Notes under the pieces: model-generated
Databases searched by the model: none
What the model saw: only the letters and a program-made list of their open reading frames with translations
Told to the model about the DNA's origin: nothing
Program-made: the position numbers and the translations under genes
From: JAAYBQ01 sp035403465
GTDB lineage: Bacteria; Spirochaetota; UBA4802; UBA5550
DNA length: 61,674 nucleotides
Assembly (NCBI GenBank): GCA_035403465.1
Contig: DAONFG010000016.1
Span: forward strand, 1-61,674
Direction of reading: 5' to 3'
Shown: piece after piece, positions 25,690 through 34,500 of the stretch
How the letters are laid out: each line of letters opens with the position of its first letter
Numbering within the stretch: the first letter of the stretch is position 1

Positions 25690-25913
25690 AATTCCTCCAA
25701 ATTTATAATCATCAAAATAGGCACTTAATCTGATGGCCGGATTTTAACTTATATTTGCCAGACATGTAATTTCCGCTGTTTGATTAGCCTTGAATGAATT
25801 AATTATAATCTAATAAGAAATCAGAAAAATTCAAAAGATTAGGAAAGGGGTAAATGTATTTTTTTGAAAAAAAGAGATGTACATATCTAAAATGCACTAT
25901 TAAAGAACACGAA

Positions 25914-26627
25914 TCAGCCTCTGTATCCTTTATCCTCAGGCAATCCTTTCTGCTTTGCAGAACTCACAGCAAGTTCATCGCATCTTTCGTTTAAAGGATT
26001 CCCCGCATGTCCCTTTACCCATACAAATGCGACATCAAGATCTGCTGTAAGGTCAAGGAGTTCACTCCAGAGGTCAGGATTAATCGCCGGCTGTTTGTCG
26101 GACTTGATCCAGTTATTTTTACGCCAGCTTTTTGCCCAGCCTTTAGTGATTCCGTTCACCACGTAGCTTGAATCTGTATAGACAGTAACAGGTCTGTCCC
26201 TGAACTCAAGCTGGCGAAGGGCAACTATTACACCCATGAGCTCCATGCGGTTATTGGTAGTGTGCCTGAATCCGCCGGTGATCTCCTTAACCTGCCCGTT
26301 GTATACCTGGACAACACCGTATCCGCCTGGACCCGGGTTGCCCGATGAGCCGCCGTCAGTGTATATGGTAACGCGGTTGGGATCGGGATTCAGGGGGTCT
26401 TTCCGGGGGTCAGAGCATGCGGGGGATTTGGGGTGCTCTGACCCTGATTTGGCGGATGCTGGCCGCAGAACAGGTTTTTTGAGCCATTCCTCAGCCTCTT
26501 TGTATGTAGGAAAACCTTTGTAGAGAGCACCGGCGAAACCGTCAATCTGGGCTTTTGCTTCGGGCCAGTTTGTATAAATACCTGGTCTGACCCCTTTTGC
26601 TACGGCGTAGAATTTTTTTGTGCTCAT
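25914..26627 (-). CDS. rnhA: Ribonuclease HI with N-terminal hybrid-binding domain
   Basis: This 237-residue enzyme cleaves RNA in RNA-DNA hybrids. Residues 1-50 are the viroplasmin-like hybrid-binding domain (KKFYAVAKGVRPGIYTNW, FPTYKEAEEWL). The catalytic domain starts near residue 85, with the four acidic residues in TIYTDGGSSGNPG (D91), NNRMELM, VYTDSSYVV and NERCDELA. The linker (about 51-86) contains an inverted pair of the GGGTCAGAGCA repeat in frame, coding for SGSEHPKSPACSDP. This looks like a repeat insertion tolerated because it falls between domains. Confidence 0.93.
   Translation of the reverse strand: MSTKKFYAVAKGVRPGIYTNWPEAKAQIDGFAGALYKGFPTYKEAEEWLKKPVLRPASAKSGSEHPKSPACSDPRKDPLNPDPNRVTIYTDGGSSGNPGPGGYGVVQVYNGQVKEITGGFRHTTNNRMELMGVIVALRQLEFRDRPVTVYTDSSYVVNGITKGWAKSWRKNNWIKSDKQPAINPDLWSELLDLTADLDVAFVWVKGHAGNPLNERCDELAVSSAKQKGLPEDKGYRG
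26407..26444. repeat. Inverted GGGTCAGAGCA pair inside rnhA linker
   Basis: GGGTCAGAGCA (26407-26417) and its complement TGCTCTGACCC (26434-26444) are separated by 16 bases, forming a hairpin-capable unit inside the coding sequence of RNase HI. It is one member of a 14-copy cluster around the RAYT transposase. Confidence 0.85.
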
Positions 26628-26790
26628 GAAATTGGTTTCCCCCTAAATAGAACCCCCCGGCTGATAAAAAAGTACTTTTATATGCTGGTTTCAGCCTCCC
26701 CCGGAGGGGGATTAATACTTTAAGAGGGTAAAATAAGCAATATGTTGAAATCCAGTTATTAGTTAAAAGTATTTTGAAAGCAAGAAAGTT

Positions 26791-27537
26791 TTATTGCGGA
26801 TTTGTGCCGTTGTCTTTGGGTTTCACTTCCAGGGTGGCCTTGATTTTTTTTACATAGATTGAATCAGTGTTGAAGTCATCTTCAAAGATCACTTCACTGT
26901 CCTTGAGTACGCGGACTTTGTCGATTGCAAGTTTTGCGTTCCCTGATGATATCGCGATTTTACCTGAAATATCCTCAACGGGGCGTTTGGCAGCAAATAT
27001 TTTTTCGCCATTGACATAAAGGTTTATGTAATCGCCCTCGAAAGCGATACGGTAGTTATATGTTTTGCCGTACTTGATTTTGCAGCAGCCAGTTGCCAGA
27101 ACATTTACAAATTTATTGTTTTCAACTTTATATGACAACGTCTTATCTTGTCTGTCTGAGTGTATAAGTTCTATAGTATCTATGTTCCAGAAATCTCCTG
27201 TGAAGCGGATGCTAAATATATGATAGTACCAGCTTTTATACTCACTGCGTACAGCAAAAGAAAGAATCAGTTTTACAGGATTTTTCTCTCTGTCGAACAT
27301 CTCTGCCGTAAATTCAATTGCGTTATAATTTTTAAAGTCTTGAAGAGATAAAATTGTATTATAATCAAGAATGTAGTAATATTTCCAAGGGGCCGTAAAT
27401 CCATTTGTCTCTACAACCCGAGAATTTTTTACTTCCCATTTTCCACCCAATCTCTGCCATTTATCGTCGCTGTCCTGTGAAAAAACAGAATTGAAAATTA
27501 ACATAATAACTGGCAGAATTGCGAATTTAAGTTTCAA
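26791..27537 (-). CDS. Secreted jelly-roll domain protein
   Basis: This 248-residue protein has a clear signal peptide (MKLKFAILPVIMLIFNSVFS). The mature part looks like a concanavalin A-type beta-sandwich of the kind found in sugar-binding/DUF1080-like modules: WEVKNSRVV near the start, INLYVNGEKIFAAKRP and GKIAISSGNAKLAIDKVRVL near the end. No catalytic residues can be named. It lies 15 bases after a lipoprotein gene in the same direction, so the pair may be co-expressed as envelope proteins. Confidence 0.6.
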   Translation of the reverse strand: MKLKFAILPVIMLIFNSVFSQDSDDKWQRLGGKWEVKNSRVVETNGFTAPWKYYYILDYNTILSLQDFKNYNAIEFTAEMFDREKNPVKLILSFAVRSEYKSWYYHIFSIRFTGDFWNIDTIELIHSDRQDKTLSYKVENNKFVNVLATGCCKIKYGKTYNYRIAFEGDYINLYVNGEKIFAAKRPVEDISGKIAISSGNAKLAIDKVRVLKDSEVIFEDDFNTDSIYVKKIKATLEVKPKDNGTNPQ

Positions 27538-27552
27538 AATATTAAATCTCGT

Positions 27553-27924
27553 TTACTTTTTTGCTGCACTTGAGATTATAAGATTGACTTGTGCATTTTC
27601 TTCCAGTGTAGCTGCATTTCCGCTTGGTGCACCAACAGTTCCTGTAGATGAAGAATCAAGTGTTAATGTTCCAGGGTCTCCGTCAAATAAACAATCGCCA
27701 GTACCGGCAAGGGCATCAACTCCTAAATAGGATGTATCAGTTCCTGAATTATTTAATGTCTCTGACCATTCTTGATCAACACCTCCGCCCGATACCCACT
27801 GAATTTTTGTGACATCACCATCAAGATCATATCCAGCCGTCCATTTAACTGTTGTACCCTCATTACACGCAACAAACGTTAATGCCACAACAGCAGTTAT
27901 AATTGCTAAAAATATTTTTTTCAT
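27553..27924 (-). CDS. Small lipoprotein
   Basis: This 123-residue protein has a signal peptide ending in a candidate lipobox, VALTFVAC, with the cysteine at residue 20. The mature part is acidic and Gly/Ser/Thr-rich, with YDLDGDVTKIQWVSGGG and LFDGDPGTLTLDSSSTG, suggesting a small beta-rich surface domain. No family is recognised. AGGAGG-like sequence (GGAGGAATT) precedes the ATG. It is followed closely by the secreted jelly-roll protein gene. Confidence 0.65.
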   Translation of the reverse strand: MKKIFLAIITAVVALTFVACNEGTTVKWTAGYDLDGDVTKIQWVSGGGVDQEWSETLNNSGTDTSYLGVDALAGTGDCLFDGDPGTLTLDSSSTGTVGAPSGNAATLEENAQVNLIISSAAKK

Positions 27925-28128
27925 CGGTTAATTCCTCCGTTTTGTCTGCTAAAATTCCGGGTATACTTGTTGTTTTTCCGGTTTCTATAAAGTTAGTATT
28001 TTCCGGCTGCTCAATGTTTCCTGTGAAAGCACAAAAAGCAGCATGTTTAATAAGATATTGCGGGGCAGGGTTAAGTCAAGGATTTTTACTGGTTCAGGAT
28101 TGGGATTTGGGGTAGGGATTTGTTGGGG

Positions 28129-28228
28129 TGCTCTGACCCTGCTCGTGGAGGATAGTAAAGGTGCTCTGACCCTTTTTTTGGGAAAACGGAATGGTACACA
28201 GAACAGTACAGTATTGATGCTCTGACCC
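28129..28228 (-). repeat. Three direct copies of TGCTCTGACCC
   Basis: Copies at 28129-28139, 28162-28172 and 28218-28228 lie in the intergenic region upstream of the lipoprotein gene and just past the end of the flavoprotein gene. They are all in the same orientation and the last two are followed by T-runs. Confidence 0.85.
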
Positions 28229-28234
28229 TTTTTC

Positions 28235-29497
28235 TTATATTTTGCTGCGGATCGTGTCCCCGGCAAGCTTTCCCGTTGAAAATGCCGCCTGCAGGTTGTA
28301 TCCGCCAGTATCACCGTCAATATCCATTACTTCACCTGCAAAAAACAGTCCTGGCATGATCTTTGATTCCATTGTGCGCATATTTATCTCTTCAAGTGAA
28401 ACACCGCCATGGGTTGCCATTGCCATATTATAGTCATCTTTAGAAATAACTATAAAGGGGAAAGCTGTAACCAGTGAAGCCAGTTTTTTCCTTTCTTCGC
28501 GGCTGATCTCGGATGATTTTTTATCATGGGGAATTGAAGATGTATCAAGAATCATCTGTACAATGCGTTCAGGTATACCGGCGGAATGCAGAAGGTTCCT
28601 GATGGCGCGTTTACCCTCTTTTCTTGAATTCAGGATAAATTCCTCTTCGAATGATTCATAAGTACCCTGGATTAAGGAAACAGCCACGGTATCTCCGGTC
28701 TGAATATAGCGGCTCATGTCCAGTATTACCGGACCGGAAAGACCGGTATGGGTAAAAAGGAGGTCACCCGTGTATGCGGTAACTTTGCGGTTGTTTCTGT
28801 ACAGTGTTGCAGAGGTATTTTTTATGGTTATTCCTGATAGGTCAGGGAGTGATTTTGTGCCAGGGGTCAGAGCATCTGCGGCTGTGATAACAGTTACTGG
28901 GGTCAGAGCAGGTGTAGTATCAGTTACTTTATGCCCCAGGTTTTCTGCCAGGGTCAATCCTTCACCGGATGAACCAGTACCGGGATAAGATAAGCCACCT
29001 GTAGTAATAACGCAGTATGTGGATTCGAATATTCTGTCGGATGCTCTGACCCTGAACTTCCCGCCTTTGCATTGAACATTCTGCACCGCATGGCCATACA
29101 GTATTTCCACACCCGGATCAGTACATTTACTCATAAGAAGATCCAGTATTTCCCGGGCTTTCATAGATCCAGGGAATATTTTACCATTCTCGGTTTCAAT
29201 GGTATGGATACCGTTACTATTAAGATAATTAACCATGTCAATGTTGCTGAATCCTGAAAACGCGTGACGAAGAAAGCGGCCATTATTGCCGTACCTGTGT
29301 TCAAAGTCTTTTATTTTTCCGGAATGTGTTATGTTGCAGCTGCCTGAACCTGAAAGTAAAAGTTTACGGCCTGCAGCATTCATTTTTTCAAGTACAAGCA
29401 CACGGCAGGTTCTATCTTTGCAGCAGTGTATTGCGCAGAAGAGTCCGGCAGGTCCTGCGCCTATAATTATAATATCAACTATGTCAGATTCGGGCAT
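28235..29497 (-). CDS. HI0933-family flavoprotein (second paralogue, repeat-invaded)
   Basis: This 420-residue flavoprotein is related to the protein at 13309-14526: N-terminal IIGAGPAGLFCAIHC, signature GRKLLLSGSGSCNITHSG, and C-terminal FAGEVMDIDGDTGGYNLQ. Its reading frame contains three copies of the GGGTCAGAGCA word: two direct copies encode the ALTP in TPALTPVTV and ADALTPGTK (28864-28910), and a third lies at 29042-29052 in another frame, coding RVRAS. The frame stays open throughout, so the gene may still be functional. Confidence 0.85.
   Translation of the reverse strand: MPESDIVDIIIIGAGPAGLFCAIHCCKDRTCRVLVLEKMNAAGRKLLLSGSGSCNITHSGKIKDFEHRYGNNGRFLRHAFSGFSNIDMVNYLNSNGIHTIETENGKIFPGSMKAREILDLLMSKCTDPGVEILYGHAVQNVQCKGGKFRVRASDRIFESTYCVITTGGLSYPGTGSSGEGLTLAENLGHKVTDTTPALTPVTVITAADALTPGTKSLPDLSGITIKNTSATLYRNNRKVTAYTGDLLFTHTGLSGPVILDMSRYIQTGDTVAVSLIQGTYESFEEEFILNSRKEGKRAIRNLLHSAGIPERIVQMILDTSSIPHDKKSSEISREERKKLASLVTAFPFIVISKDDYNMAMATHGGVSLEEINMRTMESKIMPGLFFAGEVMDIDGDTGGYNLQAAFSTGKLAGDTIRSKI
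28864..28910 (+). repeat. Two direct GGGTCAGAGCA copies within flavoprotein gene
   Basis: Copies at 28864-28874 and 28900-28910 are 36 bases apart, a multiple of three, and so encode the same tetrapeptide twice on the minus strand. Confidence 0.85.
29042..29052 (-). repeat. TGCTCTGACCC copy within flavoprotein gene
   Basis: A single reverse-oriented copy of the 11-base word inside the second HI0933 paralogue, read in a different frame from the pair at 28864-28910. Confidence 0.8.
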
Positions 29498-29577
29498 AAA
29501 GTAGGCATTCTTTCCATCAATATATATGGAGTTTATCTATCTGAAGGTTTATGTCAAGCATGACAGGATATTAGAAT

Positions 29578-30168
29578 CTAAAATAAAATGGCGAGTCTTT
29601 TACGATACGCCTCTTCATAGAATAGGAATTTTTTTATACATTCTTCAAATGTTGATCCAAGTTCATTAAAATAATGATGAAGTGTGATTTTAATGTCAAT
29701 TTCAGTATTCAAAGAAAGGTAGCATCGTATAAACCCGATTTCGTTTTTGCGGGGATCATTTGAAATTTTTTTTCTTACCGGGTTATAACCTATGTACCAC
29801 AGAAGATATAGAAGATACTGGCGTGGATCTTCAGTTTCTTCAATTACCTTAGATCCGAAGCGCTCGTTCCAGAATGCACCGCTTGTCATATTTGCCCTGT
29901 TGTATTTCTCGGCGATCCGTGATTTGATAAACTGCATTATTTGCGATATAGTTTCCCTGTCAGCAAGGGTCCTGATTACCAGGTGAATATGGTTCCCGAC
30001 AATTTCAGCAGCAATTAGTTCAAATTTATATTTTTCCTGGCACATTTTGATGGATTCGATGAAGTATTTTTTTCCATAATGGCCCAGCAGCAGGTACTTT
30101 TTTGCGTGACACATTGTGTAGCAGTGATGTGTGCATCCTTGTGCATTATTTCGCAGAGGTCTTGTCAT
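29578..30168 (-). CDS. REP-associated tyrosine transposase (IS200-like, RAYT)
   Basis: This 196-residue protein is of the Y1 (HUH) transposase superfamily in the REP-associated (RAYT/TnpA-REP) group. The metal-binding HUH motif appears as NHIHLVIR, preceded by a YKFELIAAEIVG strand. The candidate catalytic tyrosine lies in the helix with IMQFIKSRIAEKYN. The family region WNERFGSKVIEETEDPRQYLLYLLWYIGYNPVRK is well conserved. Its start is about 90 bases from a perfect 16-base-arm hairpin built on GGGTCAGAGCA, and copies of that word are scattered on both sides. It is single-copy here and lacks insertion-sequence ends. Confidence 0.9.
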   Translation of the reverse strand: MTRPLRNNAQGCTHHCYTMCHAKKYLLLGHYGKKYFIESIKMCQEKYKFELIAAEIVGNHIHLVIRTLADRETISQIMQFIKSRIAEKYNRANMTSGAFWNERFGSKVIEETEDPRQYLLYLLWYIGYNPVRKKISNDPRKNEIGFIRCYLSLNTEIDIKITLHHYFNELGSTFEECIKKFLFYEEAYRKRLAILF

Positions 30169-30256
30169 ATTTTACTCCGGTTACTGTTTATGATTAATAC
30201 GTTGCGAAATTTGAAAAATAATAAAAAAATTGGATAAAATTTAAATTTTTTAAGGA

Positions 30257-30293
30257 GGGTCAGAGCATACTTTTATTAAGTATGCTCTGACCC
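30257..30293. repeat. Perfect REP-like hairpin upstream of the RAYT gene
   Basis: Two 16-base arms, beginning GGGTCAGAGCATACTT, pair perfectly around the loop TTATT. It lies 89 bases upstream of the transposase start and looks like the complete substrate form of the dispersed word. Confidence 0.9.
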
Positions 30294-30327
30294 TGAATGC
30301 TGTTTACAGAACACTAAAAACTTAAAC

Positions 30328-30355
30328 TTGACAATACTTTGCCGTTTTGTATTAT
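30328..30355 (+). promoter_or_regulatory. FecR-gene promoter
   Basis: TTGACA (30328-30333) and TATTAT (30350-30355) are 16 bases apart. Transcription would start near 30362, giving a leader of only about 13 bases, with GAGG (30362-30365) at its very 5' end before the ATG at 30375. Confidence 0.65.
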
Positions 30356-30374
30356 TTTATCGAGGTATATTAAT

Positions 30375-31424
30375 ATGAAAACATCAAACAGAAATATGTT
30401 AACATTTGTTCTATTTTTTATGCTGCTCCCGGTTCTGGGATTTTCCATGAAGATTTCATTCTTCCTGGGTCAGGCAACTGTTACAAGGGATGGTAAAAGC
30501 GCTGCTGTCAAATCCGGGGATATAATTAAGGACGGAGATATGATAAAAACCGCCAAAGGTGGCATTGTCGAGGTTCTGTATGATGACAACAGCAAAATTA
30601 CAATACAGGAAAATACCGTAGTACAAATTGGAAGTAAAAATATCAAGGGTTCATCGGATGTTACAATAATTGCAGGTACAATCAATGGTAAGTTTGGTAA
30701 GCTGAAAAAGGGTGTACACAGGATAAACACTCCTACGACTGTATGTTCTGTACGTGGTACTGAATTCGGGGTGTCAGTAAGTAAAGGTGGCGATTCAATG
30801 GTTAACCTGAGCGAAGGAAGCCTTGATATTGATAATCCTTATGGTGAAGTTCAACTAAAAGAGGGTCAGAGCATAGAGGCTGAACTCGGTGAAAACCCGG
30901 ACGTTAAGGATAAAATTTTAAATTCTGAAGAATGGGAAACTGATACCAACGAAGATGTTGCCGGCGAAATTGATGAGCGTGCCGGAAAATATAGTGAGCA
31001 GTTTGACCAGCTTGAAGCAAACAACGAAAAGAGTCAGACAGATGTGAAGGATCTGAGCGACAGGACAAAAAATGCAGCAAACAAGGATGACCTGGAAAAA
31101 GCAGGCATGAAAATTGCTGAGACTGAGGAAGATATTGAACACGATATTCTCATGAATGAAGCTTCAAAACTCAGCGCCGAGAACCTGATGCAGGATTATG
31201 AGGGGTCAGAGCAGTTTACGGAACTTGAGAAAGTGTCACAGAAAGGTGATGCCGTAATGGAACAGCAGAAAAAGAACTACCAGGCAATACAGAAGGTCAA
31301 GCAGGAATATAAAGAGGCCTATGACCGTATTATGAAAAAGTACAAGGATGACAAATCCAGGATTTTTAAGAACCTTGACGATTATAAAAAAAGCATGCAC
31401 GAGAATAAAGAGGATCAGCAGTAG
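30375..31424 (+). CDS. FecR-domain secreted protein with coiled-coil tail
   Basis: This 349-residue protein starts at ATG 30375; an in-frame TTG at 30339 lies inside the promoter. A signal sequence (MLTFVLFFMLLPVLGFS) precedes a FecR domain (about 25-150): GQATVTRDGKSAAVKSGD, GGIVEVLYDDNSKITI, and TPTTVCSVRGTEFGV. The remaining 200 residues are charged and helical, probably coiled coil, with heptad-like KVKQEYKEAYDRIMKKYK near the end. Two GGGTCAGAGCA copies lie within the frame (30863 and 31203), coding EGQSI and EGSEQ. In spirochaetes such proteins are periplasmic or surface proteins without a linked sigma factor, as here. Confidence 0.8.
   Translation: MKTSNRNMLTFVLFFMLLPVLGFSMKISFFLGQATVTRDGKSAAVKSGDIIKDGDMIKTAKGGIVEVLYDDNSKITIQENTVVQIGSKNIKGSSDVTIIAGTINGKFGKLKKGVHRINTPTTVCSVRGTEFGVSVSKGGDSMVNLSEGSLDIDNPYGEVQLKEGQSIEAELGENPDVKDKILNSEEWETDTNEDVAGEIDERAGKYSEQFDQLEANNEKSQTDVKDLSDRTKNAANKDDLEKAGMKIAETEEDIEHDILMNEASKLSAENLMQDYEGSEQFTELEKVSQKGDAVMEQQKKNYQAIQKVKQEYKEAYDRIMKKYKDDKSRIFKNLDDYKKSMHENKEDQQ
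30863..30873 (+). repeat. GGGTCAGAGCA copy within FecR gene
   Basis: An 11-base copy coding EGQSI in the FecR domain, where an EGQ motif is itself common in this family, so insertion versus chance is unclear for this copy. Confidence 0.7.
31203..31213 (+). repeat. GGGTCAGAGCA copy within FecR gene tail
   Basis: An 11-base copy in the coiled-coil region, coding EGSEQ in a different frame from the copy at 30863. Confidence 0.8.
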
Positions 31425-31449
31425 TATCCTAAGCTGAAATTCTGATCAC

Positions 31450-31475
31450 GCTCTGACCCCCGTAAGGGTCAGAGC
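31450..31475. repeat. REP-like hairpin after the FecR gene
   Basis: GCTCTGACCC (31450-31459) and GGGTCAGAGC (31466-31475) form ten-base arms around a six-base loop. Orientation is opposite to the hairpin at 30257 (complement strand first). It sits directly before the terminator at 31485. Confidence 0.85.
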
Positions 31476-31484
31476 TAATAAAAA

Positions 31485-31503
31485 AGCCGGCAGTTTGCCG
31501 GCT
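31485..31503. terminator. Bidirectional terminator
   Basis: AGCCGGC and GCCGGCT form a stem with loop AGTTT, flanked by an A-run on the left and CTTTTATTTT on the right. It separates the convergent FecR and activase genes. Confidence 0.85.
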
Positions 31504-31511
31504 CTTTTATT

Positions 31512-34500
31512 TTACTTGATGATCTTTCTGCTCATCGAGGTATCCGTGGAATTTTCATGTTCTATCAGATCATTCGTGTCAGGTGTCCTTCTGAAACGGA
31601 GAACATTGAGCATGAATATTTCAAGCTTGTTCACGATTCCGGGAGGGAGAACCGCACCGTCAATCTCTACTGACATCACGGGAAAGTTTCTGTCCCTGCT
31701 CCATGGAGTAATGAGGCCCTCGATTACACGTCCAATGAGACATGCGAATGGTGATATGTTTACTACACCCGAATAGTCATGCATCATTGCTGTGGAAGCT
31801 GCGCCGCTCGAGATGGATATTTCAGAATCGAGTTCGCTGGTTACAAAATGTTCATACGCGTTACCCATGATTTCATCCATGTTGTGCGGAGCTGACGGTA
31901 TCAGATTTGTTGATGAAAGGGCTTTTTTTACCTTTTTGTCAACACCGTGTTTCCATATATGTTCAATTCTCCAGAGCATGCGTTGCTTCATCTCTTTCGA
32001 GAACCACCGCCTGTACCATGGAAGCAGGTTGTACATCTTCATTATCTCGTATTCACGCGTGAAGTCCGTGTAGTATATCCATTCCGTAATTCCTGAAACT
32101 TTTGCAATTATTCCCCTGCGGCTCATTATGCGGACAAGTTCATCAACCGCGAAGTCGTCCCTGCGGACGTATATTTCACCAACTATAAGGACCTTGGGCG
32201 TGTCTTTCATTTTCTGCTTCAGCGGGATTCGTGAAATCTCTGCGGCGATGCGTTTAAGCGCAGGGATTGTCTTTGTAATATCCTTTTCGGCAATTGCAGA
32301 GAGTTCATGCCAGAGTTCATCGTACTTGGCAATGGCTGTTACTGGATCAACGGCACATGTGCGCAGCGATGTCTTTATATCCTTCATGTAGTCTGCTATA
32401 ACAAGTCCCCACCAGGCACTCATGGAAAAGGTTGGTCCAAGTTCGTTGTATGAATTCTCAGAGTCCACGGTGATTACAGCGACATTCTCCATACGCAGGT
32501 CCCTGAACAGGTTCTCATAAAAAATAAAGTACTGGCCTGTACGGCACGGACCAGTCGTGGTTGGAACAAACAGCAGGTATATTTCATCCTTCCTGTATTT
32601 GTCTGACTGCAGGTACTTGAGCGCACTGCCCAGTACAAGCTGTGAAGGGAGACATTCCTTACCCGACATGTAGCTCCTTGCAGCCTGCAGCGTGTATATG
32701 TCCGGCAGAGGCATGGCCTCTGCGTTTACGCCTGTTCCTTTAAGGGCGGCGGCCAGCAGCTCTGATGATAGCCTTCCCATGTTTGACAGAAGAAGTTTAA
32801 CGCGGCTGTTGTTAAAAATATCTATCTTCCTGTTATTGGCTGAATCAAAAATATGTATCGGTTCATTACCATTATTGATAAACCTGAGCCCGTTGTCGTA
32901 ACGGACCTGGTCTGTTCCCGAGTACTTGAGCCTGTACCCTTCGATAATATCAAGGAACGCTTCAACACGGGTATCGATACCAGCGTCTGCGGAGTGTGAG
33001 TCAAGTTCAAGTATAAGGAACGGCTTGGTCCCCATCATCCATTTTATGTAGTGCAGCATGAACGAGTCAGGCGCGCACGAGAAGTTGCTTATATAGGTGA
33101 TGTAAATGTTGTCCTCATCTTTAAGGAACGATGCCGCCCTCATGTCCTGCTGGCCATAGTACCAGTACATGTTGTCGAAGATGTTTGATTCCTCGAACGG
33201 CAGCATGTCGAAAGGAATGACCGAATATCCGCGGCTTGCAAATTTTCTTGGTATTCCCATATTCGCGTCGTGTGTGAAGGCGTTATATGGACGCCCGAGC
33301 AATGCTATTACAGGATGATCAGACTCCCTTGCTTTTTGAAGGGCTTCCAGGCCGATCTCTTTGTATTTTACAAAGAAGTCATGCTGCTTTGTAAATGCTA
33401 TGTTAAAAGCCTTTTCGATTTCACTCCTGGATACGCCAAGCGGTCCCGTCATCTCAAAGAATCCTTCAAGAGCCTTGTCTGTTCCGTATTTAAAACTGAC
33501 AATAGGTGAAAGAACTTTCTCATCCGGTAAATCAGTGAATGCCTTTTTTATATAATAGGGCAGGCTCTGTGTGATAGGGCAGAAGTTCGCATGAACCTCA
33601 TCCTGGTAACTGGGCATATCCCTGAAGTGAGGAATAAATATGAAATCATCACCTGAATTTATTATGGACTGCACTGCGCCGTGAGCTATCTCAGCCGGGA
33701 AGCAGTACGCGCTTTCAACCTTTGCCACACCCTCGGGAAGAATTTCATCTGACAGGTGGACTTTAATACCAAGTGAATGGAAGAACCATGAGTAAAACGG
33801 CCAGAGGGTATAAACCGAGAATGCACGAGGTATGCCCACTGTATAATTCTTCTTCTGCACAAAATCTGCAGGGTCAGGAGAAAATTCTCCGAACATCATC
33901 TCTTCGCGGGTATCTATATAGTTGAATATTTTATTTTCGTCGATTACCTTCTTCTTCCTTGAGTTTGCGTACTTGTTACACCGGCCGCCGAACATGTACT
34001 TGTGCTCATTTACGTTAAGCACCCGTATGGGGCAGTGATTGTCGCAGGCGTGGCATGTGAATTCTTTTTCGTAGACGATTTTTGTTGCGAGTATCTGGTC
34101 AAAATTAAAAGACCCTTTCTCAAGAAGACCGTCAGCGAGTTTCTGTTTTGCAAGGATTCCCACACCGAAAGCGCCCAGGAGTTCAGGGCTTGGCGGAACT
34201 GTGATGTCCTTGTCAAGGAGCATTGCGAATGCAAGGGGGACAGCCTTGTTCTTTGCCACGCCGCCCTGTAGTACTATGCTTTGGCCGATTGACCTGTTTC
34301 CCACAACCCTGTTCAGGTAGTTTGATACTATGGATGTAATTATCCCTGCTGTAATATTTTCCCTTGATGCTCCGTACTGTATAGCCTTGCGAATATCAGA
34401 ATTGATGAATGCCGAGCAGTGCTCACCGAACTTGAGTGGCGCGTCTGCCATGAGCGCTATGTCGCCTATCTGCCGAACATCCACGATGTTAAGGTCGCCC

